A stretch of 41,956 nucleotides of DNA from Castellaniella sp. (lineage in GTDB: Bacteria > Pseudomonadota > Gammaproteobacteria > Burkholderiales > Burkholderiaceae_B): contig JAHRWZ010000052.1 in assembly GCA_019104865.1 (NCBI GenBank), positions 1 through 41,956 on the forward strand, read 5' to 3'. Made by a program: the position numbers and the translations under genes. Below are positions 25,725 through 34,284 of the stretch, piece after piece. Numbering within the stretch: the first letter of the stretch is position 1; the number at the start of each line of letters is the position of its first letter. Under the pieces are notes generated by a model. The model made no database searches. It was not told the origin of the DNA and saw only the letters and a list, made by a program, of their open reading frames with translations.

Positions 25725-26624
25725 ATGCTTCGATTGCATCACCCGCAGCGCTGGCGCACTCTGTCCGCCATCTGCCTGACCCTGACTTGTGTGGCGGGGT
25801 TCGACACCGCCGCCCTGGCCCGTGCGCCATCCACCGTCTATCTGGAAGACATGACCTCGCCCGAGCTGCGCGACCGGATCGCGGCGGGCACCACCACCAT
25901 CCTGATCCCCATCGGCGGCACCGAGCAAAGCGGACCGAATATCGCGCTGGGCAAGCATAATGCCCGCGTCCATATCCTGGCCGGCAGGATCGCCCAGGAA
26001 CTGGGCAACGCGGTGGTGGCGCCGACCATCGCCTACGTCCCAGAAGGTTCGATCACGCCCCCGACGGCCCATATGCGCTTCACAGGCACCATCTCGGTGC
26101 CCGAACCCGTCTTCGAATCCGTGCTGGAATCGGCCGCCCGCAGCTTCCGGCAGCACGGTTTCAAGGACATCTTCTTTCTGGGCGATCACGGCGGCTACCA
26201 GCGCAACGAGACAAAGGCCGCCACCCGGCTGAACAAGGAATGGGCGGCGGATCCTCGGGCGCGCGCCTATGCCTTGCTCGATTACTACCAGGTTACCCAG
26301 ACCGCGTACATCGACGCATTGAAAAAACGCGGCTATTCCACGGCCGAAATCGGCACCCATGCGGGGCTGGCGGATACATCCTTGTCGATGGCGCTGGACC
26401 CTGCCCAGGTACGCAGCCAACTGCTGCCGCACGGCGGGCAATGGACCGTGCACGACGGGGTCTACGGCAACCCCACCCGATCCAGCGCCGAACTCGGCCA
26501 GGTCGGCGTGCGCCTCATCGTCGATACGTCGGTCGCCAGCATCCGACGACAGGTCAAAGAGCACGCGGCCGGAGGCCGCCCGGCTCAAGTCCCCTCTTCT
26601 CAAAGTCACTCCGCCAAAAAATAG
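25725..26624 (+). CDS. Exported creatininase-family protein
   Basis: This 299-residue protein resembles the creatininase/creatinine amidohydrolase family, metal-dependent amidases of varied substrate. A signal peptide (about 1-32, ending ALA-RAP) predicts export, which is unusual for the family. The metal site is altered: the canonical E-x-H-GPH-LPL-x-TD reads EQSGPNIALGKHN (Glu67, His78), so one His is Ser and the Asp position is His. The later GHGGN reads GDHGGY (His155), and IGTHAGLADTS follows near 205-215. This belongs to a divergent branch whose substrate I cannot name. The next gene starts 11 bp downstream, so they are probably co-transcribed. Confidence 0.82.
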   Translation: MLRLHHPQRWRTLSAICLTLTCVAGFDTAALARAPSTVYLEDMTSPELRDRIAAGTTTILIPIGGTEQSGPNIALGKHNARVHILAGRIAQELGNAVVAPTIAYVPEGSITPPTAHMRFTGTISVPEPVFESVLESAARSFRQHGFKDIFFLGDHGGYQRNETKAATRLNKEWAADPRARAYALLDYYQVTQTAYIDALKKRGYSTAEIGTHAGLADTSLSMALDPAQVRSQLLPHGGQWTVHDGVYGNPTRSSAELGQVGVRLIVDTSVASIRRQVKEHAAGGRPAQVPSSQSHSAKK

Positions 26625-26635
26625 GGAGTTTCATC

Positions 26636-27922
26636 GTGGTATTGAAAAAAGTGTCCGCGCCGCGCGCGGTCCTGTCCGCAGCCGCCATCCTGGCCATTGG
26701 CCTGTCGGCGACGCAGGCTGCCCAGGCAGCGGGAACCGCAGCATCCGCGCCGGCCCAGGCATCGGCTGCACCCGCCGCCATCCAGACGGTGCCGGGCATG
26801 CCGCCAGTGATCGATCCGCATAATCTCTACAGCGAAACAGGCCCCGGCCACCTGAGCGCCGCCGTGCAAAAGGACCTGCCGCGCGTCTACGTGCCCAATC
26901 TGCGCTCCAACGACGTCTACGTGATCGACCCCGACACGCTGAAGGTCGTGGACAAGTTCAAGGTCGGCAAGGGTCCGCAGCATGTGGTGCCTTCGTGGGA
27001 CCTGCGTACCCTGTGGGTCGCCAACAATGCCGAGCGCAGCAATGACGGCAGCCTGACACCCATCAATCCCGCTACAGGAAAACCCGGCAAGGAAGTGGCT
27101 GTCGACGATCCCTACAACATGTACTTCACGCCCGACGGCAAGTCCGCCATCGTGGTGGCCGAAGCGCGCAAGCGGCTGGACTTCCGTGATCCGCACACGA
27201 TGGCCATGCAGTATTCCATCGACGTGCCGCAGTGCGGCGGCCTGAACCACGCGGATTTTTCGATCGACGGAAAATACGCGCTGTTCACCTGCGAATTCGA
27301 CGGCAGCGTGGCCAAGATCGACATGGTCAACCACAAGGTCATCGGCTATCTGCAGCTGCCCATGCCTGCGACTCGCATGCAGGAAAACACCGCGACTGAT
27401 GCCAAGCACGCCAAAAAAATGAAGATGCCCCGGAAAGGCATGCCGCAGGACGTGCGGATCTCGCCCGACGGCAAGCGCTTCTACATCGCCGACATGGAAG
27501 CCGACGGCGTACACATCGTCAATGGTGACGCTTTCAAGGTGATCGGCTTCATCCCGGTCGGCCTGGGCACCCACGGTTTGTATCCCAGCCGCGACGGAAA
27601 ATCGCTGTACATCACCAGCCGCGGCACGCACGCGATTCACGGCAAGCCTAAAGGCAAGGGCGGTGTGGCGGTCATGGACTTCGCCACCGACAAGATCGTC
27701 GCCGACTGGCCGATTCCCGGCGGTGGCAGCCCCGATATGGGCAACGTCAGCGCCGATGGCAAATGGCTCTGGCTGTCGGGCCGGTTCGACGACGTGGTCT
27801 ATCGCATCGATACGAAGACCGGCGCCGTCAACCAGATCAAGGTCGGCCAGGAACCTCACGGCCTGACGGTCTGGCCGCAACCCGGACGCTACTCGCTGGG
27901 TCACACCGGCAACCTGCGCTGA
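26636..27922 (+). CDS. Exported YVTN/YncE-type beta-propeller protein
   Basis: This 428-residue protein has a signal peptide and an Ala-rich linker (about 1-48), then repeated beta-propeller blades: RVYVPNLRSNDVYVIDPDTL, PYNMYFTPDGKSAIVVAEAR, PQDVRISPDGKRFYIADMEA, THGLYPSRDGKSLYITSRGT and VSADGKWLWLSGRFDDVVYR. Such YncE-like proteins act in the periplasm as binding or scaffold proteins; the ligand is unknown. The start is GTG at 26636 with GGGAG seven bases upstream; the longer open frame from 26240 is a shadow of the creatininase gene. Its partner gene is also exported, so a joint periplasmic function is plausible. Confidence 0.85.
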   Translation: MVLKKVSAPRAVLSAAAILAIGLSATQAAQAAGTAASAPAQASAAPAAIQTVPGMPPVIDPHNLYSETGPGHLSAAVQKDLPRVYVPNLRSNDVYVIDPDTLKVVDKFKVGKGPQHVVPSWDLRTLWVANNAERSNDGSLTPINPATGKPGKEVAVDDPYNMYFTPDGKSAIVVAEARKRLDFRDPHTMAMQYSIDVPQCGGLNHADFSIDGKYALFTCEFDGSVAKIDMVNHKVIGYLQLPMPATRMQENTATDAKHAKKMKMPRKGMPQDVRISPDGKRFYIADMEADGVHIVNGDAFKVIGFIPVGLGTHGLYPSRDGKSLYITSRGTHAIHGKPKGKGGVAVMDFATDKIVADWPIPGGGSPDMGNVSADGKWLWLSGRFDDVVYRIDTKTGAVNQIKVGQEPHGLTVWPQPGRYSLGHTGNLR

Positions 27923-28060
27923 ACCAGGTCGGGCGGCGACCCGATGGACATAAAACGCAGTCTCGTCGGGTCGCCAGCGCCGGTCGCGCGGACTTCGCGC
28001 GCCGGCACCTGCGCTATCCAAAAAGGGGTATAAAACAGGCACCGACAACCGGAGACCCCC

Positions 28061-29227
28061 TTGCCTGCCCTGAACAAGATCACCTGCATCGAAGACTTCC
28101 AACGCATCGCCCGGCGGCGCGTGCCCCGCATGTTTTATGACTACATGGACTCGGGCTCATGGACGGAATCCACGTATCGGGCCAACGAGGCGGACCTGCG
28201 GGCGCTGAAGTTCCGCCAGCGCGTCGCGGTGGATATCGCCCAGCGCAGCCTGCGCAGCCGGATGCTGGGGGAAGACGTCGCGATGCCCGTGGCCCTGGCG
28301 CCCACGGGCCTGACGGGCATGCAACGCGCCGATGGCGAGATCCTGGCGGCCCGAGCGGCTGAACGCTTCGGCATACCGTTCACGTTGTCGACCATGAGCA
28401 TCTGCTCGATCGAGGACGTGGCCGCGCACACCAGCCGGCCCTTCTGGTTTCAGCTGTACGTGATGCGCGACCGCGACTTCATCGGCCGCCTGATCGACCG
28501 CGCCCGCACGGCACGGTGTTCCGCGCTGGTCGTCACACTGGACCTGCAGGTCATGGGCCAGCGCCACAAGGACATCAAGAACGGCCTGTCCACGCCGCCG
28601 CGTCCCACCCTGGGCAACCTGATCAATCTGGGCACCAAGCCCCAGTGGTGTCTGGACATGCTGCGCACACAGCGCCGCAGCTTCGGCAACATCGTCGGCC
28701 ATGCGCGCGGCGTCGCCGACATGCGATCGCTGGCATCCTGGACGGTCGAACAGTTCGACCCGACGCTGAACTGGAACGATCTGGCCTGGATCAAGGAACG
28801 CTGGGGCGGCAAGCTGATCGTCAAGGGCGTCATGGACCCGCAGGATGCCCGCCACGCGGTCGATGCCGGGGCCGATGCCCTGATCGTGTCGAACCATGGC
28901 GGGCGCCAGCTGGATGGCGCCCCCTCGTCCATCGCCGCCCTGCCCGCCATCGCCCAGGCGGTCGGCGACCGGATCGAAGTCCTGATGGACGGAGGGATCC
29001 GCAGCGGTCAGGATATCCTGCGCGCCGTGGCGCTGGGCGCGCGCGGCGTGCTGATCGGCCGAGCCTTTCTGTACGCGCTGGCTGCCGCCGGTGAAGCCGG
29101 GGTGGTCCGCGCGCTGGAACTGATGGCCAACGAACTGGACGTCACGATGGCGTTCTGCGGCCGTACCCGGATCCAGGATGTGGATCGCAGCATCCTTGTA
29201 AGCCCGACCGCGGCGGGCACCCTGTAA
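28061..29227 (+). CDS. lldD: FMN-dependent L-lactate / 2-hydroxyacid dehydrogenase
   Basis: This is an FMN flavoprotein oxidising L-lactate or a related L-2-hydroxyacid to the keto acid, feeding electrons to the respiratory chain. The 388-residue protein has the full family signature: VPRMFYDYMDSGSWTE (21-36), LAPTGLTGM (79-87), LVVTLDLQVMGQRHKDI, Lys255 (LIVKGV), catalytic His279 and Arg282 in SNHGGRQLDGAPSS, and the FMN phosphate site DGGIRSG (310-316) with GARGVLIGRAF. The start codon is TTG at 28061 with GGAG six bases upstream, in keeping with the family N-terminus. It lies 138 bp after the propeller gene. Exact substrate is not decided by sequence. Confidence 0.91.
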   Translation: MPALNKITCIEDFQRIARRRVPRMFYDYMDSGSWTESTYRANEADLRALKFRQRVAVDIAQRSLRSRMLGEDVAMPVALAPTGLTGMQRADGEILAARAAERFGIPFTLSTMSICSIEDVAAHTSRPFWFQLYVMRDRDFIGRLIDRARTARCSALVVTLDLQVMGQRHKDIKNGLSTPPRPTLGNLINLGTKPQWCLDMLRTQRRSFGNIVGHARGVADMRSLASWTVEQFDPTLNWNDLAWIKERWGGKLIVKGVMDPQDARHAVDAGADALIVSNHGGRQLDGAPSSIAALPAIAQAVGDRIEVLMDGGIRSGQDILRAVALGARGVLIGRAFLYALAAAGEAGVVRALELMANELDVTMAFCGRTRIQDVDRSILVSPTAAGTL

Positions 29228-29291
29228 GGGTCCGCGCCATTACCCCGACCCACCAATCAGACCACGATCACCGACTGGACGCCAATCCTTC

Positions 29292-30521
29292 ATGCTGAAT
29301 GTCCTGTGGCTCGGATTCTTCCTGATCGCGGCGATCAGCGCCCTGTTTCAGTGGCTGGTGCTGGGTGACCCCGGCATCTTTGCCCGGTTGATCGCCAGCC
29401 TGTTCGACATGGCCGACCTATCGGTGAAGGTCATGCTGCTGCTGTTCGGCACCCTGACGCTCTGGATGGGATTCCTGCGCATCGCCGAATCCGCGGGTCT
29501 GGTGCAGGGACTGGCGCGGCTGCTCGGGCCGCTGTTTCGCCGCCTGATGCCGGGGGTTCCGCCGGGGCACCCCGCCCTGGGGCTGATGACCCTGAATTTC
29601 GCCGCCAACGCGCTGGGGCTGGACAATGCCGCCACCCCCATCGGGCTGCGCGCCATGCACGCACTGCAAACGCTGAACCCCGAACCCAAGACCGCCACCA
29701 ACGCGCAGATCCTGTTCCTGGTGCTGAATTCCTCGTCCCTGACCCTGCTGCCGGTGTCGATCTTCATGTACCGGGCCCAGCAAGGCGCCCCCGACCCGAC
29801 CCTGGTGTTCCTGCCTATCCTGCTGGCGACCTCGGCCTCCACGCTGATCGGCCTGCTGTCCGTCGCCTGGATGCAGCGGCTGCGGCTGATCGACCCGGTC
29901 GTGCTGGCCTGGCTGGGCACCGGCGCCCTGCTGCTGGGCGGATTCATGGCCCTGCTGGCCACCCTCAGCGCCAGCGCCGTGGCTGCCCTATCGTCGCTGC
30001 TGGGCAATCTGGTGCTCTTTGGCATCATCATCGCCTTCCTGATCGCCGGCGCCTGGAAACGGATTCCCGTCTATGAAAGCTTCATCGAGGGCGCCCGGGA
30101 CGGCTTCGACGTCTGCAAGAACCTGCTGCCCTACCTGATCGCCATGCTCTGCGCCGTCGGCGTCCTGCGGGCATCGGGCGCGCTGGATCTGGTGCTGGAC
30201 GCCATCCGCTGGGCGGTGAGTGTGGCCGGGCTGGACACGCGATTCGTCGACGCGCTGCCCACGGCCCTGGTCAAGCCGTTTTCGGGCAGCGCGGCGCGCG
30301 CCCTGCTGATCGAAACGATGCAGCACACGGGGCCGGACAGCTTCGCGTCGCTGCTGGCCGCGACTGTCCAGGGCAGCACCGAAACCACGTTCTACGTGCT
30401 GGCGGTGTATTTCGGTGCCGTGGGCATCCAGCGCGCCCGCCATTCGGTGGGCTGCGCCCTGCTGGCGGATCTGGCCGGCGTCCTGGCATCCATCGGCGTG
30501 TGCTACTGGTTCTTCGGATAA
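29292..30521 (+). CDS. Nucleoside-recognition (Gate) domain membrane protein, SpmA/SpmB fusion-like
   Basis: This 409-residue polytopic protein has about nine membrane segments and two Gate/nucleoside-recognition halves, corresponding to Bacillus SpmA followed by SpmB. The first half has FAANALGLDNAATPIGLRAM (about 104-123) and LFLVLNSSSLTLLPVSI. The second has FIEGARDGFDVCKNLLPYLI and GSTETTFYVLAVYFG near the end. Such proteins are presumed transporters, but in non-sporulating bacteria the substrate is unknown. The ATG is 64 bp after the lldD stop, so the two may share a transcript; that pairing alone does not show lactate transport. Confidence 0.85.
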   Translation: MLNVLWLGFFLIAAISALFQWLVLGDPGIFARLIASLFDMADLSVKVMLLLFGTLTLWMGFLRIAESAGLVQGLARLLGPLFRRLMPGVPPGHPALGLMTLNFAANALGLDNAATPIGLRAMHALQTLNPEPKTATNAQILFLVLNSSSLTLLPVSIFMYRAQQGAPDPTLVFLPILLATSASTLIGLLSVAWMQRLRLIDPVVLAWLGTGALLLGGFMALLATLSASAVAALSSLLGNLVLFGIIIAFLIAGAWKRIPVYESFIEGARDGFDVCKNLLPYLIAMLCAVGVLRASGALDLVLDAIRWAVSVAGLDTRFVDALPTALVKPFSGSAARALLIETMQHTGPDSFASLLAATVQGSTETTFYVLAVYFGAVGIQRARHSVGCALLADLAGVLASIGVCYWFFG

Positions 30522-30554
30522 GCTGCCGGCGCGTCGCTACAATGGTTAATATGC

Positions 30555-30598
30555 CCCGCGGCACCGGCACAGCGTTTCCCGCACGCGGGTCCGTTTTT
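30555..30598 (+). terminator. Terminator-like hairpin after the Gate-domain gene
   Basis: CCCGCG (30555-30560) can pair with CGCGGG (30584-30589), followed shortly by TTTTT at 30594-30598. It lies between the stop at 30521 and the lipoprotein start at 30622. The loop is long, so this is a modest candidate. Confidence 0.4.
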
Positions 30599-30621
30599 GA
30601 ACACACCACAGGAAGACCTCG

Positions 30622-31152
30622 ATGTCCGTCCGTTTCAACCCACGCACATCCATCCGAGGCATCCTCGCGGCGAGCGCCTGCCTGTGGCTGGCCGGCTGCG
30701 CCAATATGGCGGACACGCCGCCGGGCACCCCGCTCTCCCAGGTGGAAGCAAAATTCGGCGTCCCCACGCTGCAATGCACGGACCGGCAGGGGCGCGAGCG
30801 CGTCATTTGGTCGCAACAGCCTTTCGGGCAATACGCCTGGGCATCCACGGTGGACCCCCAGGGCCGCGTGGAATCCGTGCAGCCGATCCTGACGGACGAA
30901 CACTTCGAGGTCCTGAAACAGGGCACCTGGACGCCGGACCAGGTGCGCTGCGAATTCGGCCCCCCGGCCTTCATCGACGCGGTGGGCCTGCCCAGCGTGC
31001 GCCAGATTGTCTGGAACTACCGCTACAAGCAGGACCACGTCTGGAATTCGCTGATGTTCGTGTTTTTCGGCCGTGACGGGGATCACGTCACGAAATTCCA
31101 CCCGGGGCCCGATCCCATGTATGACCACGAGGATCGGGAACCGATATTCTGA
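30622..31152 (+). CDS. Lipoprotein of unknown function, BamE/SmpA-like fold possible
   Basis: This 176-residue precursor has a lipoprotein signal (MSVRFNPRTSIRGILAASA) and lipobox LAGC with Cys26. The mature protein shows two similar short modules: GTPLSQVEAKFGVPTLQCTD near 35-54 and GTWTPDQVRCEFGPPAFID near 100-118. Each resembles the G-x-s-x-x-x-V-x-x-x-fG-x-P motif of BamE/SmpA-type proteins. The mature N-terminus AN does not carry the Asp that retains lipoproteins in the inner membrane. AGGAAG precedes the ATG by 7 bases. No specific function can be assigned. Confidence 0.82.
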   Translation: MSVRFNPRTSIRGILAASACLWLAGCANMADTPPGTPLSQVEAKFGVPTLQCTDRQGRERVIWSQQPFGQYAWASTVDPQGRVESVQPILTDEHFEVLKQGTWTPDQVRCEFGPPAFIDAVGLPSVRQIVWNYRYKQDHVWNSLMFVFFGRDGDHVTKFHPGPDPMYDHEDREPIF

Positions 31153-31168
31153 AGTGCCCGAGAGTTGA

Positions 31169-31495
31169 CTATTCTTCCAGGGCGTGGCGCTTGCGCCGCA
31201 CCTGATAGGTCGACAGCAGACCATGGGCCACCATGTTCATGCCCGGCCGGTACTCGCCCGAGGGGGTCTGGACAACCTTGGGCACCAGATGACCTGACAG
31301 CGCCACGCTGTCGCCGTCGGTCAGGGCCAGCAGGGCAGTCTGTACGGAATCCTCGAATGCGACCACATCGCACATCAGCAGGTCGCCGTTGTTGGTCCAG
31401 ACCTTGGCCCTGGCCGTGACATAGAGATTGCCGGCCTTCCCGGTGCTTTGTCTGGGACTGCCGAACAACTTGCCTTGGACCAGTGCATCAATCAT
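31169..31495 (-). CDS. SSB-like OB-fold single-stranded DNA-binding protein
   Basis: The 108-residue protein has the start of an SSB-type OB fold (MIDALVQGKLFGSPRQSTGK), a central strand DLLMCDVVAF, and GDSVALSGHLVPKVV, typical of the SSB superfamily. It lacks the acidic DDDIPF-type tail of housekeeping SSB. Such short SSB-like proteins often occur on integrative elements and phages, and it lies directly beside tRNA-Ser, a common insertion target. GAGG precedes the ATG. No neighbouring mobility genes remain, so it may be a resident gene or an element relic. Confidence 0.8.
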   Translation of the reverse strand: MIDALVQGKLFGSPRQSTGKAGNLYVTARAKVWTNNGDLLMCDVVAFEDSVQTALLALTDGDSVALSGHLVPKVVQTPSGEYRPGMNMVAHGLLSTYQVRRKRHALEE

Positions 31496-31583
31496 CAGTG
31501 CTTGCCTCTCATGGTCGAAATGACACGGTAATACAGTGTCGTTACAACGGTATTGCCACGAATGACTGTTGTTACTTTAGCAA

Positions 31584-31620
31584 CAAAAAAGCCCGCCATG
31601 TCGTTCAACATGCGGGCTTT
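31584..31620 (-). terminator. Rho-independent terminator after tRNA-Ser
   Basis: AAAGCCCGC (31588-31596) pairs with GCGGGCTTT (31612-31620), extended by ATGT/ACAT. On the minus strand the stem is followed by TTTTTT. It ends the tRNA-Ser transcript; the U-run orientation fits leftward transcription. Confidence 0.85.
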
Positions 31621-31656
31621 GCATAAAGCTGTATAACAGTGTTGTATAAACAGCAC

Positions 31657-31749
31657 TGGCGGAGACAGAGGGATTCGAACCCTCGATGCGGGTATAAGCC
31701 GCATGCTCCCTTAGCAGGGGAGTACCTTCAACCACTCGGCCATGTCTCC
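31657..31749 (-). tRNA. tRNA-Ser (anticodon GCT)
   Basis: The minus strand gives a class II tRNA of 93 bases including an encoded CCA. The acceptor pairs GGAGACA with TGTCTCC. The anticodon stem CTCCC/GGGAG encloses CTGCTAA, giving GCT. A long variable arm (GCATGCGGCTTATACCCGC) marks it as tRNA-Ser, followed by the T-arm GAGGG-TTCGAAT-CCCTC. It decodes AGC/AGU. Confidence 0.96.
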
Positions 31750-31761
31750 GGCAAGACCGGC

Positions 31762-31789
31762 ATTCTAGCACAGGAACCGGCGCTGTCGA
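31762..31789 (-). promoter_or_regulatory. Sigma-70-type promoter of tRNA-Ser
   Basis: On the minus strand, TCGACA (31789-31784; 5 of 6 to consensus) and TAGAAT (31767-31762; 5 of 6) are separated by 16 bp. The -10 ends 13 bp before the mature tRNA 5' end, so transcription would start about 6 bases upstream of it. It overlaps the last codons of lysC. Confidence 0.7.
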
Positions 31790-31795
31790 CTTTGA

Positions 31796-33061
31796 TCAGG
31801 ATTCGGCCTTGACAGGTTCCTGGTCCAGTTCGAAGGCCTTGTGCAGGGCGCGCACCGCCAGTTCCATGTATTTGTCGTTGATCAGCACCGAGGTCTTGAT
31901 TTCCGACGTGCTGATCATCTGGATGTTGATGCCTTCCTCGGCGAGGGTGCGGAACATCAGGCTGGCCACACCCACGTGACTGCGCATGCCGATGCCGACA
32001 ATCGAGACCTTCGCGACCTTGTCGTCGGAGACGACTTCACCGGCACCCACGGTCGGCCCGATCTGGTTCTTCAGCAGGTCCAGCGTGCGCAGGAAATCGT
32101 TGCGGTTGACGGTGAAGGAGAAGTCGGTCATGCCCTGCTGGGAGATGTTCTGCAGGATCATGTCCACGTCGATGTTGGCCGCGGCCACGGGGCCCAGGAT
32201 CGAATAGGCAACGCCCGGGGTGTCGGGCACATTGCGCAGGGTGACTTTGGCTTCGTCGCGGCTGAACGCAATGCCGGAGACAACAGCGGATTCCATTTTC
32301 TGATCTTCCTCGAAAGTGATGAGCGTGCCCGAATGCATTTCCTCGTCGACCGGGATCATGGGATCGGTCAGTGACGACAGTACGCGCAGAGGCACCTGAT
32401 ATTTGCCAGCGAATTCAACAGAGCGGATCTGCAGGACCTTGGACCCGAGCGAGGCCATTTCCAGCATTTCCTCGAACGAGATGACGTTCATGCGGCGGGC
32501 TTCCGGCACGACGCGCGGATCGGTGGTGTAGACCCCGTCCACGTCGGTGAAGATCAGGCATTCGTCGGCCTTCATCGCCGCCGCCACCGCTACCGCCGAG
32601 GTATCCGACCCGCCGCGCCCCAAGGTGGTGATATGGCCGTCGTCGTCGATGCCCTGGAAACCGGTGATGATCACCACCCGGCCGGAGTCCAGATCGGCGC
32701 GGATGCGGGAATCGTCGATCGACTTGATCCGGGCCTTGGTGTAGGCGCTGTCGGTCAGCACCGGCACCTGCCAACCGGCGTAGCTGCGGGCCGCCACACC
32801 CTGGCGCATCAGGGCGATGGCCAGCAGCGCGCTACTGGCCTGTTCGCCCGTGGAAGCCAGCATGTCCAGTTCGCGCGGGTCGGGCTGGGGCGAGATTTCC
32901 TTGGCCAGCCCCAGCAGGCGATTGGTTTCCCCGGACATGGCCGAAGGCACGACGACCACCTGATGGCCGGCGGCGTGCCATTTGGCCACGCGCCGGGCGA
33001 CATTCTGAATGCGTTCGACGGACCCCATGGAGGTCCCGCCGTATTTCTGAACGATGAGCAT
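31796..33061 (-). CDS. lysC: Aspartate kinase
   Basis: This enzyme phosphorylates aspartate, the first step to lysine, threonine, methionine and diaminopimelate. The 421-residue single-function protein starts with [16 protein letters not shown] (substrate Lys6, KYGGTS). It has [13 protein letters not shown] (about 149-161), [13 protein letters not shown], and a C-terminal pair of ACT domains from about 265 ([20 protein letters not shown]) to the end, with [11 protein letters not shown]. This layout predicts feedback control by lysine and threonine. It begins 72 bp after the tilS stop in a same-strand run cysS-glycosylase-accA-tilS-lysC. Confidence 0.95.
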   Translation of the reverse strand: MLIVQKYGGTSMGSVERIQNVARRVAKWHAAGHQVVVVPSAMSGETNRLLGLAKEISPQPDPRELDMLASTGEQASSALLAIALMRQGVAARSYAGWQVPVLTDSAYTKARIKSIDDSRIRADLDSGRVVIITGFQGIDDDGHITTLGRGGSDTSAVAVAAAMKADECLIFTDVDGVYTTDPRVVPEARRMNVISFEEMLEMASLGSKVLQIRSVEFAGKYQVPLRVLSSLTDPMIPVDEEMHSGTLITFEEDQKMESAVVSGIAFSRDEAKVTLRNVPDTPGVAYSILGPVAAANIDVDMILQNISQQGMTDFSFTVNRNDFLRTLDLLKNQIGPTVGAGEVVSDDKVAKVSIVGIGMRSHVGVASLMFRTLAEEGINIQMISTSEIKTSVLINDKYMELAVRALHKAFELDQEPVKAES

Positions 33062-33133
33062 GATAACGAGGAAGTGAAAGGCTGCGATCAGGCCCGCAGG
33101 CAGCGCAACCGAACTGAAGACAAGCTGATTATT

Positions 33134-34177
33134 CTAACTGGGTTTTGAGGATGTTTCCGGAACCAGCAGGACCCGCCCCTTTTGCACCACGATCCAGTGC
33201 GATTCATGGCGCAAGCGCACCTGACGGTCATGGCCCAGGGCATGGACTTCGCGCAGCTGCTTGAGCCACGCATCCAGGCGAGCCTCGGTGGGCATGCGCA
33301 AACCCTGGGACCGCAGCCAGAATCGCAACACGGGCGCCTGCCGCGAGGCTGGCAGCAGGCGCCAGGCGGCCAGGGAAAAGCCCAGACCATCGGCATCAGG
33401 ATCCAGACGCGGCCAGTCCTCGCGCACGGCATCCAGTGCCCACTGTTCCAGTTCGCGCGCCTGGCGGGCGTGGCGCGCCAGCGTGCGGCGCCAGGCAGGC
33501 CACCGCCCATCGAGGACGGGCGCCAGATCGGCACGCACGGCGCCGCGCGCGTATCGCGCGTCCCGGTTGCTGGGATCGTGCACGGGCTGCCAGCCGCTGA
33601 TCGCGGCGAACCGGTCGGCGGCCTGGAGGATGTGCGAGCGCGGCTGGTCCAGCCAGGGGCGCAGATACAGCAGATCATCGCGCCGCATCATCGGCGCCAT
33701 GGCACCCAGCCCCAGTGGTCCGGCACCGCGCAACAGGCGCAGCAGCACGGTTTCGGCCTGATCGTCCTGATGGTGCGCCAGCAGGACGTGCCCCACCCCG
33801 GCCTGTGCGGCCAGGTCGGCCAAGGCGGCATAACGGGCCGCTCGGGCGGCGGCCTCCATGCCGGTTCCCTGCGCATCGACCCGGACGCGCCGGCTATGGC
33901 AGGAAACGCCGAGCAGCCCGGCCAGACGATGCGCTTGAGTCAGCCATTCGTCGGCCGAAGCCTGCAGGCCATGATGGATGTGGAAACAGTGCAGGTGCCG
34001 GCCGGTATCGGCGGCGACCCTCGCGGCGTGCAGGGCCAGCATGGCCGAATCGGCCCCGGCGCTAAGCGCCACACCCAGGGCCGCGCCGGCGGGAACGTCG
34101 GCCAGCGCGACGCGCACCGCGGTCAGCAGATCATCATCATAAGTGGCACACCACCGATCCGCCGCGACAGGCTTCAT
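33134..34177 (-). CDS. tilS: tRNA(Ile)-lysidine synthase
   Basis: TilS attaches lysine to C34 of tRNA-Ile(CAU) so that it reads AUA. The 347-residue protein has the PP-loop ATPase motif at 39-44, which reads SAGADS where the family usual is SGGxDS, so one Gly is Ala. HIHHGLQASADEW (about 76-88), LLAHHQDDQAETVLLRLLRG and PWLDQPRSHI follow. The C-terminal domain is complete and ends near the usual length for betaproteobacteria. The ATG at 34177 lies 107 bp after accA. The Gly-to-Ala change is small and probably tolerated. Confidence 0.93.
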   Translation of the reverse strand: MKPVAADRWCATYDDDLLTAVRVALADVPAGAALGVALSAGADSAMLALHAARVAADTGRHLHCFHIHHGLQASADEWLTQAHRLAGLLGVSCHSRRVRVDAQGTGMEAAARAARYAALADLAAQAGVGHVLLAHHQDDQAETVLLRLLRGAGPLGLGAMAPMMRRDDLLYLRPWLDQPRSHILQAADRFAAISGWQPVHDPSNRDARYARGAVRADLAPVLDGRWPAWRRTLARHARQARELEQWALDAVREDWPRLDPDADGLGFSLAAWRLLPASRQAPVLRFWLRSQGLRMPTEARLDAWLKQLREVHALGHDRQVRLRHESHWIVVQKGRVLLVPETSSKPS

Positions 34178-34284
34178 GGGAACACTCCTGCGTCATACAG
34201 CCGATGCGCCACGCGCCGATGCCCCACCCGATCATCGGGCAGCCACCAGCGGTCAGGCACGCCATCGGAATCAGGCGCCGTGGA

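Noticed and set aside
25301..25960. Plus-strand open frame across tRNA-Arg
   Set aside because: It runs through the tRNA gene and into the creatininase gene in the wrong frame; the composition is not protein-like.
26240..26635. Long N-terminal extension of the beta-propeller protein
   Set aside because: It is a shadow of the creatininase gene; the signal peptide and GGGAG fix the GTG start at 26636.
25725..29227. Possible mycofactocin-like locus (creatininase family plus LldD-like dehydrogenase, as in MftE and MftD)
   Set aside because: No precursor peptide, radical SAM enzyme or MftB-like chaperone is present; the creatininase is exported, and the dehydrogenase matches ordinary lldD.
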